A DNA stretch of 64,000 nucleotides. Origin: Cymodocea nodosa. Lineage: Eukaryota > Streptophyta > Magnoliopsida > Alismatales > Cymodoceaceae. The notes under the pieces were generated by a model. It had not been told where the DNA came from and did not search any database. It saw only the letters and a list, made by a program, of their open reading frames with translations. Shown piece by piece: positions 11,744-21,063 of this stretch. The stretch covers positions 21,403,501 to 21,467,500 of the forward strand of contig CM072336.1 of NCBI GenBank assembly GCA_036874045.1, given 5' to 3'. Every line of letters begins with the position of its first letter. Positions within the stretch are counted from its first letter, which is position 1. The position numbers were made by a program, and so were the translations under genes.

Positions 11744-11744
11744 C
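11735..11744 (-). other. gypsy primer binding site remnant
   Basis: The minus strand reads GGTATCAAAGC, one mismatch from the tRNA-Met type PBS core GGTATCAGAGC. It lies at the 5' end of gypsy body 1 and directly abuts the copia 2 insertion. Confidence 0.6.
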
Positions 11745-11748
11745 TTCT

Positions 11749-11981
11749 CGTTGGAATTGGTAAAAACATTAAGTTTCAATTTAAATTTAAAATTAAATTT
11801 AAAATTGAATTTTCGATAATTACTGTATATTAAGGAGTAGATTGAGGGTAGAAATGATAGAGTTAGTTAATCTTTTAAATAATTATAAATAGAGATGATT
11901 AGAAGTATTAGAAAACACAATAAAAATCTTTTGATCACTTAGAAAAATTCTATCATCAGAGCTCCAAACCGTGAATCAACA
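11749..11981 (+). repeat. copia 2 5' LTR
   Basis: Aligns with 17018-17218. Shared blocks are TTAAATTCAAAATTGAATT-like near the start, GAGATGATTAGAAGTATTA, AATAAAAATCTTTT and the terminal CCAAACCGTGAATCAACA. The first dinucleotide is CG where the 3' copy has TG. A TATA box (TATAAATAG) lies at 11884-11892. Confidence 0.8.
11884..11892 (+). promoter_or_regulatory. TATA box of copia 2 5' LTR
   Basis: TATAAATAG on the plus strand, about 90 bp before the LTR end, as expected for the U3/R promoter. The corresponding segment is missing from the 3' LTR. Confidence 0.55.
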
Positions 11982-11982
11982 A

Positions 11983-11994
11983 TGGTATCAAAGT
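11983..11994 (+). other. copia 2 primer binding site
   Basis: TGGTATCAAAGT, close to the tRNA-Met type TGGTATCAGAGC, one base after the 5' LTR end. Confidence 0.7.
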
Positions 11995-12131
11995 CGGTTC
12001 ATCGCCCACGTGCACCATTGCTGCTCCACCCACACGCAATTGTCATTCTCCACATGCACCGTTGCAGCTTCGCTTGCACGCTCCTTCACCTTTGCTTGCA
12101 TCTACCTACGCAATCCTCTACTGATTGTGCG

Positions 12132-12361
12132 CACCTCTGCCACCTGTGTGCACCTTTGCTACCTGCGCACACACCTCCATTGCTTCCATGTACCTTCGTT
12201 GCTTACGCACACCTCTACTGCTCACATGCACCTCCATCGCTCATGTGCACCTCTACTACCTGCATGCACCTCCGCTACCTGCATGCACCTCCACCGCTTG
12301 CGTGCACCTCCGCCGCTCACGCACACCTCCACTACCCACGAGCACCTCTACCTTCTATATG
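12132..12361. repeat. 19-bp minisatellite, about 12 units
   Basis: Units begin CACCTC and run 19 bp, for example CACCTCCGCTACCTGCATG and CACCTCCACCGCTTGCGTG. One unit carries a 2-bp insertion. The array lies between the PBS and gag of copia 2. Because 19 is not a multiple of three and the units lack stop codons on this strand, three overlapping His/Cys/Thr/Pro-rich frames stay open (11971-12414, 11982-12404, 12125-12364). I read these as repeat artefacts and not proteins. Confidence 0.85.
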
Positions 12362-12809
12362 TGAACGACGTCGTCGATTCACCCATACAATCGTCGGTTT
12401 GTAGGAATCTCTAGCCTTCCACCCTTAGGTGATCCCACTTAGGGATATTTGTTTCCCACTTCTTTATTTAATATTATGATATGATATAATACATTATATT
12501 GGAAAATTTAAAAAAATAAAAATAAAAAAATTGCAATTTCTTTTTTGTTAATTTTTGTTAGTCATTATTTATATTACATGTTTAGAAATTGCATGCTTTA
12601 ATTAGTGAAAAGAAATCACTGTAATTTGAATTTAATTAATTTTCAAGAATTTGAAATTTAAATTTGAATTTGGAAATTTGAAATTGATTTTGGAAATTTG
12701 AAATTTGAATTCAAATAATTTTGAAATTTGCATATTTTTTAAAATTGTATTTTGTTCAAAAGTAATTGATTATTGAAATTGAAAATTAATTTCAATTATA
12801 GATATAAAT

Positions 12810-13697
12810 ATGACTTCAAAGATGTTTACAACTGAGTTGGCAATGATAGATAAATTAAATGGGGTAAATTATGAGATGTGGTATCGAAAAATTAATAAAG
12901 CATTAGAATATGAAGATCTTGAACATGTAATAGGTTCGCATCCTTTGGAAATAGATGAAAATACTTCTAAAGTGGAAATTAAAAGAATAAATCAATGTAG
13001 AAAAGATGATAAAAAGGCAAAAAATTTGATGTTCATGTTCATGGAAGATTGTCTTGTTAAATGCTATGAAACTTATACTAATGCTTATACACTATGGAAC
13101 ACTTTGAAGGAAAAATATAATAAAACAATTGAAATGAACACTAAGTTACTCCTTCAAAAGTATAACTCTTGCAAAATGTTAGAGGAACAAAGTGTAGTGG
13201 AATATGTAAATAATATGATAATAATGGCAAAAGACTTAGCTACCATAGGAACTCCTATACCTGAAAAACTACAAATAGCAATTATATTGAATAGTTTGCC
13301 ATACAACTATAATATAATTATCATATCTCTTAGGTCTACCCTACTTCAATTATCTGAATTACCAGCCAAGTTGGGTACTGAATTGGAAATAATGATTAAA
13401 TGGAGGCAACATGAATCTCATCTGAAAGAAGCCAACACCACATTTCAAAAGCATAGATTTGATAAAAGTAACAAAAGAAGAAATGGACCAAATAGGAACA
13501 ACTTCAAGCCAAATCAAGTATGTAGAAAGAAAGCACGAGGATATTACCACACTTGTGGCCAATTTGGTCATTTTAGGATGCATTGTCCCAACAATGATGG
13601 AAATAAAAGTCGGACCTCGGAATCAAACTTGAAGAACGAAAGAACCTTTGTGGGAGTTGTGGAATGCAATAATGTTGTAGTCCCTAGTTCAAACTAA
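12810..13697 (+). pseudogene. copia 2 gag (295 codons, zinc knuckle damaged)
   Basis: A continuous frame with copia gag layout. The N-terminal LNGVNYEMWYRKINKALE is followed by the UBN2-type central domain (AYTLWNTLKEKYNK, LLLQKYNSCKMLEEQSVVEYV). A basic Asn/Arg-rich linker and a C-terminal zinc knuckle GYYHTCGQFGHFRMHC (about residues 246-261) follow. In the CX2CX4HX4C consensus the first Cys is Tyr, a single G-to-A change. Gag would package element RNA in virus-like particles; with the damaged knuckle this copy probably cannot. The start ATG is the first in the frame, after an AT-rich leader. Confidence 0.75.
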
Positions 13698-14664
13698 TGG
13701 TAGGTTGATTCTAGTACTACAAGACACAATACCAAGAATAAAAAGGGACTTGACTCTTTTAAAAAGCTGAGTCCTAGGGAACAATACATCTATATGGGTA
13801 ACAATACTTATTTAGATGTAAAAGACATTGACACATCATTTGGACTTGGGAGACAACATTATGATTCTGAAAGACATCCTTTATGCACCTAGCATGAGAT
13901 GGAATTTAATATTCGTAGGCACTCTCTTGAAGAATGGTTTGAAACTTCGATTTTACAATAAACGTGTATCCATAGACAAAGACAAAAAGATATTTGCTAT
14001 GAGAATTTTTGTACCGGAACATGACTTGTTTAAACTTTCTATTGTTGCTAATGAAATAAATGAAGTAGTTTCTGATTATATTGTGTGTAATTTATGTAAA
14101 ATTGATTTATGACATTTAAGATTGGTGCATGTTAATAAATCTAGAATACAACAATTGATAAAATTAAACATGCTGCCTAAAATTAAAGACATGGAATTAA
14201 ACAAATGTCAACATTGCTTAGTTGAAAAAATGACTAAAAAACCCTTTTGTAAGGGATATAGATCAAATGAATTATTGGGTTTAATTCATTTTGATGTATG
14301 TGATATTTTAAGTGTTAAAACTCATGATGATAAGGAATATTTTGTGACTTTTATAGATGATTTTTCCAAATATGCTTATATTTATCTAATAAGTCACAAA
14401 AGTCAAGTATTAACTTGTTTTAAGAAATACAAGTTGGAAGTAGAAAAACAACTTAGAAGAAGTATTAATGTGTTAAGGTCAAATAGAGGAGGGGAATACA
14501 ATTCTAAGGAATTTAAGATATTTTGTGAAATGCATGGAATTAAAAGGCAAACTACAATGCCTTATACATTACAACAAAATGGTGTGGCAGAAAGAAAGAA
14601 TAGAACACTTATGAATTCTATTAGATGTATGCTTTCACATTCAGGTCTCTCCAAAGATTTGTAG
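13698..14664 (+). pseudogene. copia 2 protease and integrase region
   Basis: After the gag stop the protease region reads WVDSSTTRHNTKNKKGLDSF; the usual Asp-Ser-Gly is Asp-Ser-Ser and a stop precedes it. The next block (MILKDILYAPSMRWNLIFVG) is the protease/pre-integrase linker. Integrase from about 14110 has the zinc-binding part (NKCQHCLVEKMTKKPF) and the catalytic core with the first Asp in LIHFDVCD and the Glu in NGVAERKNRT. The second Asp is lost: LRSNRGGEY has Asn where RSDxGGEY is expected. A stop follows SGLSKDL. Confidence 0.75.
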
Positions 14665-16888
14665 GGAGAAGCATTAACCACAACAAATTAAGTATCTTCC
14701 AAGTCTGTACCTAGCACACCTTATGAATTATGGACCGAAACTAAGCCCAACTTACATCATTTAAGAAAAAGAGGATCTGTAGCTCATGTACTTATTCCTA
14801 GACAATTAAGGGATAAGTTAGATTCAAGGACTCTAAAATGCAAGTTTATAGGTTATTGTGAAAATTCTTTCAATTATAGGTTCTATAGTAAAGAAAGAGG
14901 AATTATTAAATATAGGGATGCCACTTTTCTAGAAAATTTGAATGAAAGGGAAGAAATAGGAAAGGAAAAGATAAACAAACCACTATTAATGGTAAATGAT
15001 GACTATTTCAATAATGTCCTGGAAAATAAACCTAGAGTTGAAAGGGAATAAAACATTGAAAATATAGATGAACCTATGGAAATTGCTAATGAAAACAACC
15101 ATGAACCCATGAAAATCATGGGAGAAATCCAAAATGAGCTTATAAATGGAATTGAAAAAATTAATAGGAATGGAGAAGAAAGAAAATCAGATTTACCTAC
15201 TAGCAATAAAAGAATGAGACATCAATTGACATAGATGGATGACTATCATTTGTATTCCTATGAGCTTTCTTGTTTAATGATAGACATGAAGGAAAATCAC
15301 ATGGAACCCACGACATATAAAGATATCACTAAATCTCATGAAAAATATTTATGGTTGGATGTCATGATTAATGAGATTGATTCCATAAAAAGGAATCAAG
15401 TATGAGAATTATGTGATTTACCTGAAGGAAGGAAAGTTATAGGGTGCAAGTGGATATTCTGAAAAAAAGGTTGATAGGTCTATTGATAAATATAAAGTCT
15501 ATTTAGTTGCTAAATGTTATACATAGAAATCGAGAATTGACTTTCATGAAACATATTCTCTAGTAGCTAAATTCGTATCTATAAGAATTATATTAGCTAT
15601 AATTGCACATTTAGATTTGGAATTACATCAAATGAATGTAAAAACTACATTTCTAAATGAAGACTTGTAGAAAGAAATCTACATGTCACAACCTAAGAGA
15701 TTTCAGATAGAAGGATATGAAGATAAAGTGTGCAAATTAAAGAAGTCAATATATGGTTTAAAACAAGCACCTAGACAATGGTATCATAAGTTTCATGATG
15801 TAATTGTCAAAATGGGATTTGTTTCAAACAGGTTAGATTATTGTGTATATGTCAGGAATAGTGAGAGTAAGTTCATTATATTATCCTTGTATGTAGATGA
15901 TATTTTACTTACTAGAAATAATACTGACATGTTGAATGAAACAAAGAAAGAACTTAGTAGAATATTTGAAATGAAGTACATGGGGGAAGCATCCTATGTT
16001 CTTGGAATTTAGATCTTAAGAGATCAAAAATCTAGAATACTAAGTATAAATCAAGAAAGATACCTGCAAATGATGCTACAAAGGTTTGAAATGGATAATT
16101 GTTCCTTAGCTCCTACACTTTATGTTTTAGGGAAAAGATTAAGTAAAGACCAATGTCCTAGAAAAGGGAAGAAACTTTTAAAAGCACCTTATGCCCAAGT
16201 GGTTGGAAGTTTGATGTATGTTATGTTGTGTACAAGACTAGACTTGGCATATACTGTAAGTATTGTAAGTAGGTATCAAAGTAATCTTAGAATAAAACAT
16301 TGGGAAACTATCAAGAGAATATTAAAATATATAAAAGTAACTTTGCACCACAAATTAACCTATCAAGCAAATGAGTTTGAAGTGCTTGGTTATATAGATG
16401 TAGATCTAGGTGGTGACAAAAATGATGGAAAGTCTACTTTAGGACATTTATTCATCTTTGAAGATGTAGTTGTAACTTGAGAAAGTAAGAAGCAAGGATG
16501 TATAGCAAAATACACACAAGAAGTTGAATATATTGCTTGTAGTGCAACTGTGATAGATGTAGTTTGGATCAAAAAATTTATAAATGATTTGAATCTAAAC
16601 TTGATAAATGGTCCAATAGAAATGTATTGTGATAACCAAGTAACAATAAGTCTTGTATATAGTAGTGTAAATACAACAAAAGAACAACATATAAATATAC
16701 ATTATCACTATATTCGTGATATTGTAGGAAATGTGAAAATAAGATTGAGTTATATTCTTATAGAAGATATGATTGCTAATTCTTTGACAAAAGGAATACT
16801 AGTGAAAAAATACATTAAGTTTGTAAACTTAATAAAATTAAGAAACATTTATATAAATAATAGAAATGAAAAACATTCTCACGAATAA
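14665..16888 (+). pseudogene. copia 2 integrase C-terminus, reverse transcriptase and RNase H
   Basis: Several frames with stops. Integrase C-terminal remnants (VSSKSVPSTPYELW, LDSRTLKCKFIGYCENSFNYRFY) give way to reverse transcriptase from about 15320. The best open part is 15683-16012 (KLKKSIYGLKQAPRQWYHKF, LYVDDILLTRNN) and keeps YVDD. RNase H follows (VVGSLMYVMLCTRLDLAYTV, YIDVDLGGDKNDGKST) and ends with HIHYHYIRD and LTKGILVKKYIKF blocks at 16888. In RNase H the usual Asp-Ala-Asp is Asp-Val-Asp. The body is not translatable as one polyprotein. Confidence 0.75.
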
Positions 16889-17007
16889 TGGAATAATGGA
16901 AGTGGAAGATTGAAATTATATTGCCTATGTATAGTGAGAGTAAAATGAAAATAGAATATAACTTATTCGATTTGGCATATGAATGAATATAATTGGGTTT
17001 TGTGATT

Positions 17008-17017
17008 AAGTGCAAGA
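17008..17017 (+). other. copia 2 polypurine tract remnant
   Basis: AAGTGCAAGA directly before the 3' LTR start TGTTAG, close to the AAGTGGGAGA polypurine tract typical of plant copia elements. Confidence 0.55.
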
Positions 17018-17218
17018 TGTTAGAATTGATCAAAAAGATCAAATTCAAATTCAAATTCAAAATTGAATTCCCAACAATTATCGGATATTAAGAAAGAAGT
17101 TGAAGATAGAGACGGTGGAGGTAGTTAAGAGATGATTAGAAGTATTAAAAAAACATAATAAAAATCTTTTAGTCACCTGGAAAAATCCACGATGGAAGTC
17201 CCAAACCGTGAATCAACA
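17018..17218 (+). repeat. copia 2 3' LTR
   Basis: Starts TGTTAGAATTG and ends GTGAATCAACA, matching the 5' LTR end. It is shorter than the 5' LTR (201 versus 233 bp), mainly because the segment with the TATA box is absent between AGTTA and AGAGATG. Confidence 0.8.
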
Positions 17219-17222
17219 CTTT

Positions 17223-17792
17223 TGACCCGTAACCCTCTCTTACGCCAACCTCGCTATGGCAAGGCGAACGTAGACGGAAGACAAAGGCAGAACGATCACC
17301 ACCAAGAAGATGGAAAAATGTGAGGCAGAGAAAAAAATCTCCTCTATTAATTCTGGAGGCGATTAATACAAGAGAAAAAAAAAAACTCTCCTCTCTCAAA
17401 ACACAAAACAACTCTTGTATTTCATTTTCTTCTTCGATACATCCTTGACAACACACACATGCCATCTATTTATAAGAAAACACATTAATCCTATCTTCCG
17501 CCAATGGCTCGACATGTACGCCGTCACGATCTCCACGAACATCATCAGGTGTGCTTGACTCAATCTCCATGATCAGCCACAACCATACGTGCTCGACACG
17601 TACGCTGCCACCTCCAAAGATCCATGAACGTGGTCTTTTGCTTGAGACCCCTTCTGGATCACTTGCCTCCCCTCCAGCGCAGCACTAGAATGAGAGTCTT
17701 GGAAACGTCTCACTCCAACTCTTTTTGTAAGACGATATCTTCTTACAACCGCTGATCTTTGGGTCACTCCAAACCTTCAAAATATGAGAGTA
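17223..17792 (-). repeat. gypsy LTR shared between two gypsy bodies
   Basis: On the plus strand it starts TGACCCGTAACC, next to the PBS side (displaced by copia 2), and ends about 17792 at a pyrimidine-rich tract. Internal signs of an LTR on the minus strand are the TATAAATAG box at 17474-17466 and position between an integrase C-terminus (gypsy 2) and a PBS (gypsy 1). No second copy of this LTR lies in the window, so the ends are inferred. Confidence 0.6.
17466..17474 (-). promoter_or_regulatory. TATA box of the gypsy LTR
   Basis: The minus strand reads TATAAATAG, about 240 bp before the inferred LTR 3' end. Confidence 0.5.
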
Positions 17793-17806
17793 CCTGCCCC
17801 CTCATC
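17793..17806 (-). other. gypsy 2 polypurine tract
   Basis: The minus strand reads ATGAGGGGGCAGG immediately before the inferred LTR start. It marks the 3' end of the gypsy 2 internal region. Confidence 0.55.
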
Positions 17807-20094
17807 TAGTAAAGATAGACTCAAACAATATTAGGTCATCAACATCAACAACCGAGTAGATAAACATGTAACTTGGTAATTCTAAACGGTAGGCATTGTT
17901 ACCAACCATTTGCAGAATTTTGAACGACCCATAACATAGATGCTTGAGTTTTCGAGTTGCCCCTTTTACACATTGCTTGCCTAAACGTAACCATATAAGA
18001 TCACACCTTCTCGAAAATTAGGAGTCCGGTGTTTGTCATGGCGCTCTTTGTAACGCTTCTGTGCTTTCTCCATCTGCGTTGTAATCTGAAATTGAATGAA
18101 TCGAATGTGTTTAACAAATCGTAAAGCTCCAGTGGCCTCCACTTGTCCCGTGACTTGTTTGCTGTCAATGATACCGATCTCAAAATCCAATGGACTATTG
18201 GGTAAGAATCCCAAGGTTCCTTCAAAAGGTGTCCTTTCGATGGATACCTGAAATGCTCGGCGAATTGGATGTACGGTAGACTGTCATCTCAAGTTTTAGG
18301 ATGCTTTGCATTGTAACCATACAAAATATGGATGACAGTGCGGTTAACAACCTTAGTCTAGTCGTCCGTCTAAGGGTTATATGGCATGCTTCTTTTGAGA
18401 GTGGTGTCCAAAATGCACTCAAGAGCCAACCATCTTTTGGTCTAAAATAATAGAGGTAGGCAATCCAAAATGTACTCATATCCACTGAAAATAAAGTTAG
18501 GTGGCATCCACGTCGGTGATAGTTTTCTTGCAAGGGATAAGAATGATCGTCTTGGAGAACCAATCAACCGTCACAAATAAATAATCATACCCTTTAGTGG
18601 TGTGGGGAAGACCGAAGACCTCTAACAAAATCCATAGAAATGCTCTCTCGTGGCCTTGTCGGAATAGGTAACGAATGATACGTACCAATTCTCCTATTGT
18701 TGGGCTTAACTCAATTGCATAAGGAACATCCTCTAATGTAGTGTGACACTTCATTAGCCATTTTTGGCCAATACACGTATCAATTGAGATGTGCTATGGT
18801 TTTATTTACTCCAAAATGCCTCGCAACTTTAGATGAATGTGCTTCTCTGATTTAACATATGTGATCGCCACCTTGGGGAACGCATAATTCTTGCCCTTTC
18901 CATAATAAACCATTTGCCACATGAAAGCCTACCACCTTGCATTGCTCCTCATCTTACCAAAGCTACTGAAAATCAACATCAACATCAACATCATACAATT
19001 CATTGACTTCATCCTGAGGAAGATCCTGCCATTGAAGCACGTAACCGAGGGTCACAGTTGGGCATGATAAGAAATCTACTAAATGATTATGTCCTTCCTA
19101 CTTGTATTTGAGAAGCAAATTAAACTGCTGAAGATAGGCCATCCATTTTAGATGACGTGCTTGTTGCAGCTCACTCTGGGTTTGTAAATATTACAAGGGT
19201 CGGCGGTTGGTATAAATAATGGTTTCTTTCCCTAGAAGATAACAATGTCACTGCTTGATGACTTGATGTAATGATAATAATTCCTTATCATAGATAGAAT
19301 AATTGTGTTGGGGACCTTGTAATAATTCAAAATAATAGGCAATTGGTCTACCTTATTGAAGAAGGATAACTCCGATGACATGACTTGATGCATTGACCTT
19401 AATCTCGAATGGTTGCCGTAAACTAGGTAGCACCAAGACTAGCACCATTGAGATCTTCTTCTTCAATTCTTCAAAGGCGTGGCACACTAACTAAGTCCAC
19501 TCGAACTTGCTTCGAGCTTTGGTAACTGTGTGTAGAGGTGCTGCAAATAATAGAGAAATGTCGAATAAATTTTCGTAAATATTGACATGCTCCTGAGAAA
19601 CTGTATACCTCCGTCATCATTGTTGGCACTGACCAACTCCCAAATAACTCTAACTTTAGTGGAATCAACTTGAATTTCTCCTTCCCCAATGATAAAGCCC
19701 ATATATAACAACTTTGATTTGCCCCATTCACATTTCTTAGAATTCAATCGAAACTAACGTTGGTGTAATGCATTGAACACTTGTTGAAGATGATTCATAT
19801 GCTCCTCCATTGACTCATTATAAATAAGTATATCATCAAGATATACTAATACAAATTTGTCGATGAAAGGCCTCAACACCTCATTCATTAAGTGCATGAA
19901 AGTAGTAGGGGTGTTGTATAGTACGAAGGGCATCACTTTCCACTCGTACAATCCTTGTCGAGTTTTGAAAGTAATCCTCTAAGAGTCCACAGTTTTCATC
20001 CTCACTTGATGATAACTGCTTTTCAAATCTAATTTGGAAAAGAGTTGTGCCAACTTTAACTAATCTAGAAGGCCGTCAATCCTTGGCAAAGGTA
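17807..20094 (-). pseudogene. Ty3/gypsy polyprotein 2 (reverse transcriptase to integrase C-terminus), degenerate
   Basis: Minus-strand order: reverse transcriptase starting inside PLPRIDGLLD at 20094, then FVLVYLDDILIYNESMEEHM (about 19850) and LLYMGFIIGEGEIQVDSTKV. RNase H follows at about 19420-19180, where the first catalytic Asp reads Asn (VNASSHVIGVIL). Integrase zinc-binding and core come next (about 18860-18500: CSLCN, DYLFVTVDWFSKTIILIPCK). An integrase C-terminal region ends near 17880 (MEKAQKRYKERHDKHRTPNF). Stops and frameshifts are frequent. Motif wording is close to gypsy 1, so both are one family. Everything upstream of the reverse transcriptase is missing; a copia LTR fragment begins at 20095. 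Confidence 0.8.
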
Positions 20095-20175
20095 TTAATT
20101 GTATAGTTTTAGTTTATTACTTCTTTATTTTTTTGTTTTACATATTTGTCTTGTTCAAATTGGGATCATTGATTA
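20095..20175 (+). repeat. copia 3 5' LTR remnant
   Basis: TAATTGTATAGTTTTAGTTT followed by TTTACATATTTGTCTTGTTC matches 25105-25170 in the same orientation. It abuts gypsy 2 at 20094, implying copia 3 inserted into the gypsy reverse transcriptase. Confidence 0.55.
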
Positions 20176-20197
20176 ATTGTCCAATTAGCAAGTATAG

Positions 20198-21063
20198 GCT
20201 CATTTGTGCACATTTCCTGGGAAATGAAATGATATAAAATAATAAGAAATGAAAATGACAAGATATGACAAGAAAAATAAAGTCATTTAATAATCGAAAA
20301 GTGAAAAATAAGGTATTTTTGTAGTTGTAGAAAATACATTATTTAATAAATATTAAATAATAAATTGGCAAAAATTACTATCAATTTGACAAAAATGATA
20401 AAAAATTAAAAATTTAATAATTTAAAAAAAATTAAATAATAAACTAAAAAATATTATATTTGAAAAATAATATTTTAAATATTATAGTATATATTAATAT
20501 TTTATTAAATGCAAATGTAACATGTGAAATAATATATTTGTAATTAACATAAACAACATTGTTCATTCCAATCTAAATTTTTTCAAAAATTATATGTTAA
20601 TATATTATTTAATGTTATGAGTTGTGCTGAAATTAATGTTACCTATTTAACATATTATTAAGTTACCGAATATGTTAATGTATTATTTATTATTATATCA
20701 TTAGCATTATTACACTTTAATATATTATAATCTAGTATCATTCTTCAACATTATTTATTATTATAATCATATTTCTTGATATTACATTAGAATTATTATT
20801 TATTTTAATATATTATAACTATAATATATTATTTATTATTATAATTATTATATTTTAATTTATTACAGTTATATTATTTATCATATTACAAGTCTATATG
20901 TTGTTTCTAAAAAGGTAAGATAAAGAATGACAAAAAATATTTTCTTTAATATAGAAAAAAAGGATAGGAAATCATTTCCTTTTATTTATACTAACACAAA
21001 TACAGGAATTAACGAAAAAGGTTTTCCCGTGATTTCATTTTCTCTTAACACACAAATCACTCA
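20198..21063 (+). mobile_element. non-autonomous PIF/Harbinger-like element, about 0.87 kb, AT-rich
   Basis: Begins GGCTCATTTGTGCACATTTC and ends with an imperfect inverse (TTTCATTTTCTC to CACAAATCAC). The interior is nearly all A/T with no open frame. It has an inverted relative at 53530-54325 that matches over about 0.8 kb, and its terminus resembles that of the 44329-47595 element. A clear 3-bp target duplication is not visible. Confidence 0.65.

Larger units (their letters stand above)
11749..17218 (+). mobile_element. Ty1/copia retrotransposon 2, complete structure, nested in gypsy
   Basis: Full-length degenerate element of about 5.47 kb: 5' LTR 11749-11981, PBS 11983-11994, leader with a minisatellite, gag, protease, integrase, reverse transcriptase, RNase H, polypurine tract 17008-17017, 3' LTR 17018-17218. 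Flanking 5-bp sequences CTTCT (11744-11748) and CTTTT (17219-17223) look like a target-site duplication with one mutation. The LTRs differ by many substitutions and a 20-bp indel, so insertion is old. Its position breaks the gypsy element exactly at the LTR/PBS border. Confidence 0.8.

Noticed and set aside
11971-12414. Three overlapping plus-strand frames with His/Cys/Thr-rich proteins
   Set aside because: They are the three readings of a 19-bp minisatellite with no stop codons; composition repeats with the unit and there is no domain.
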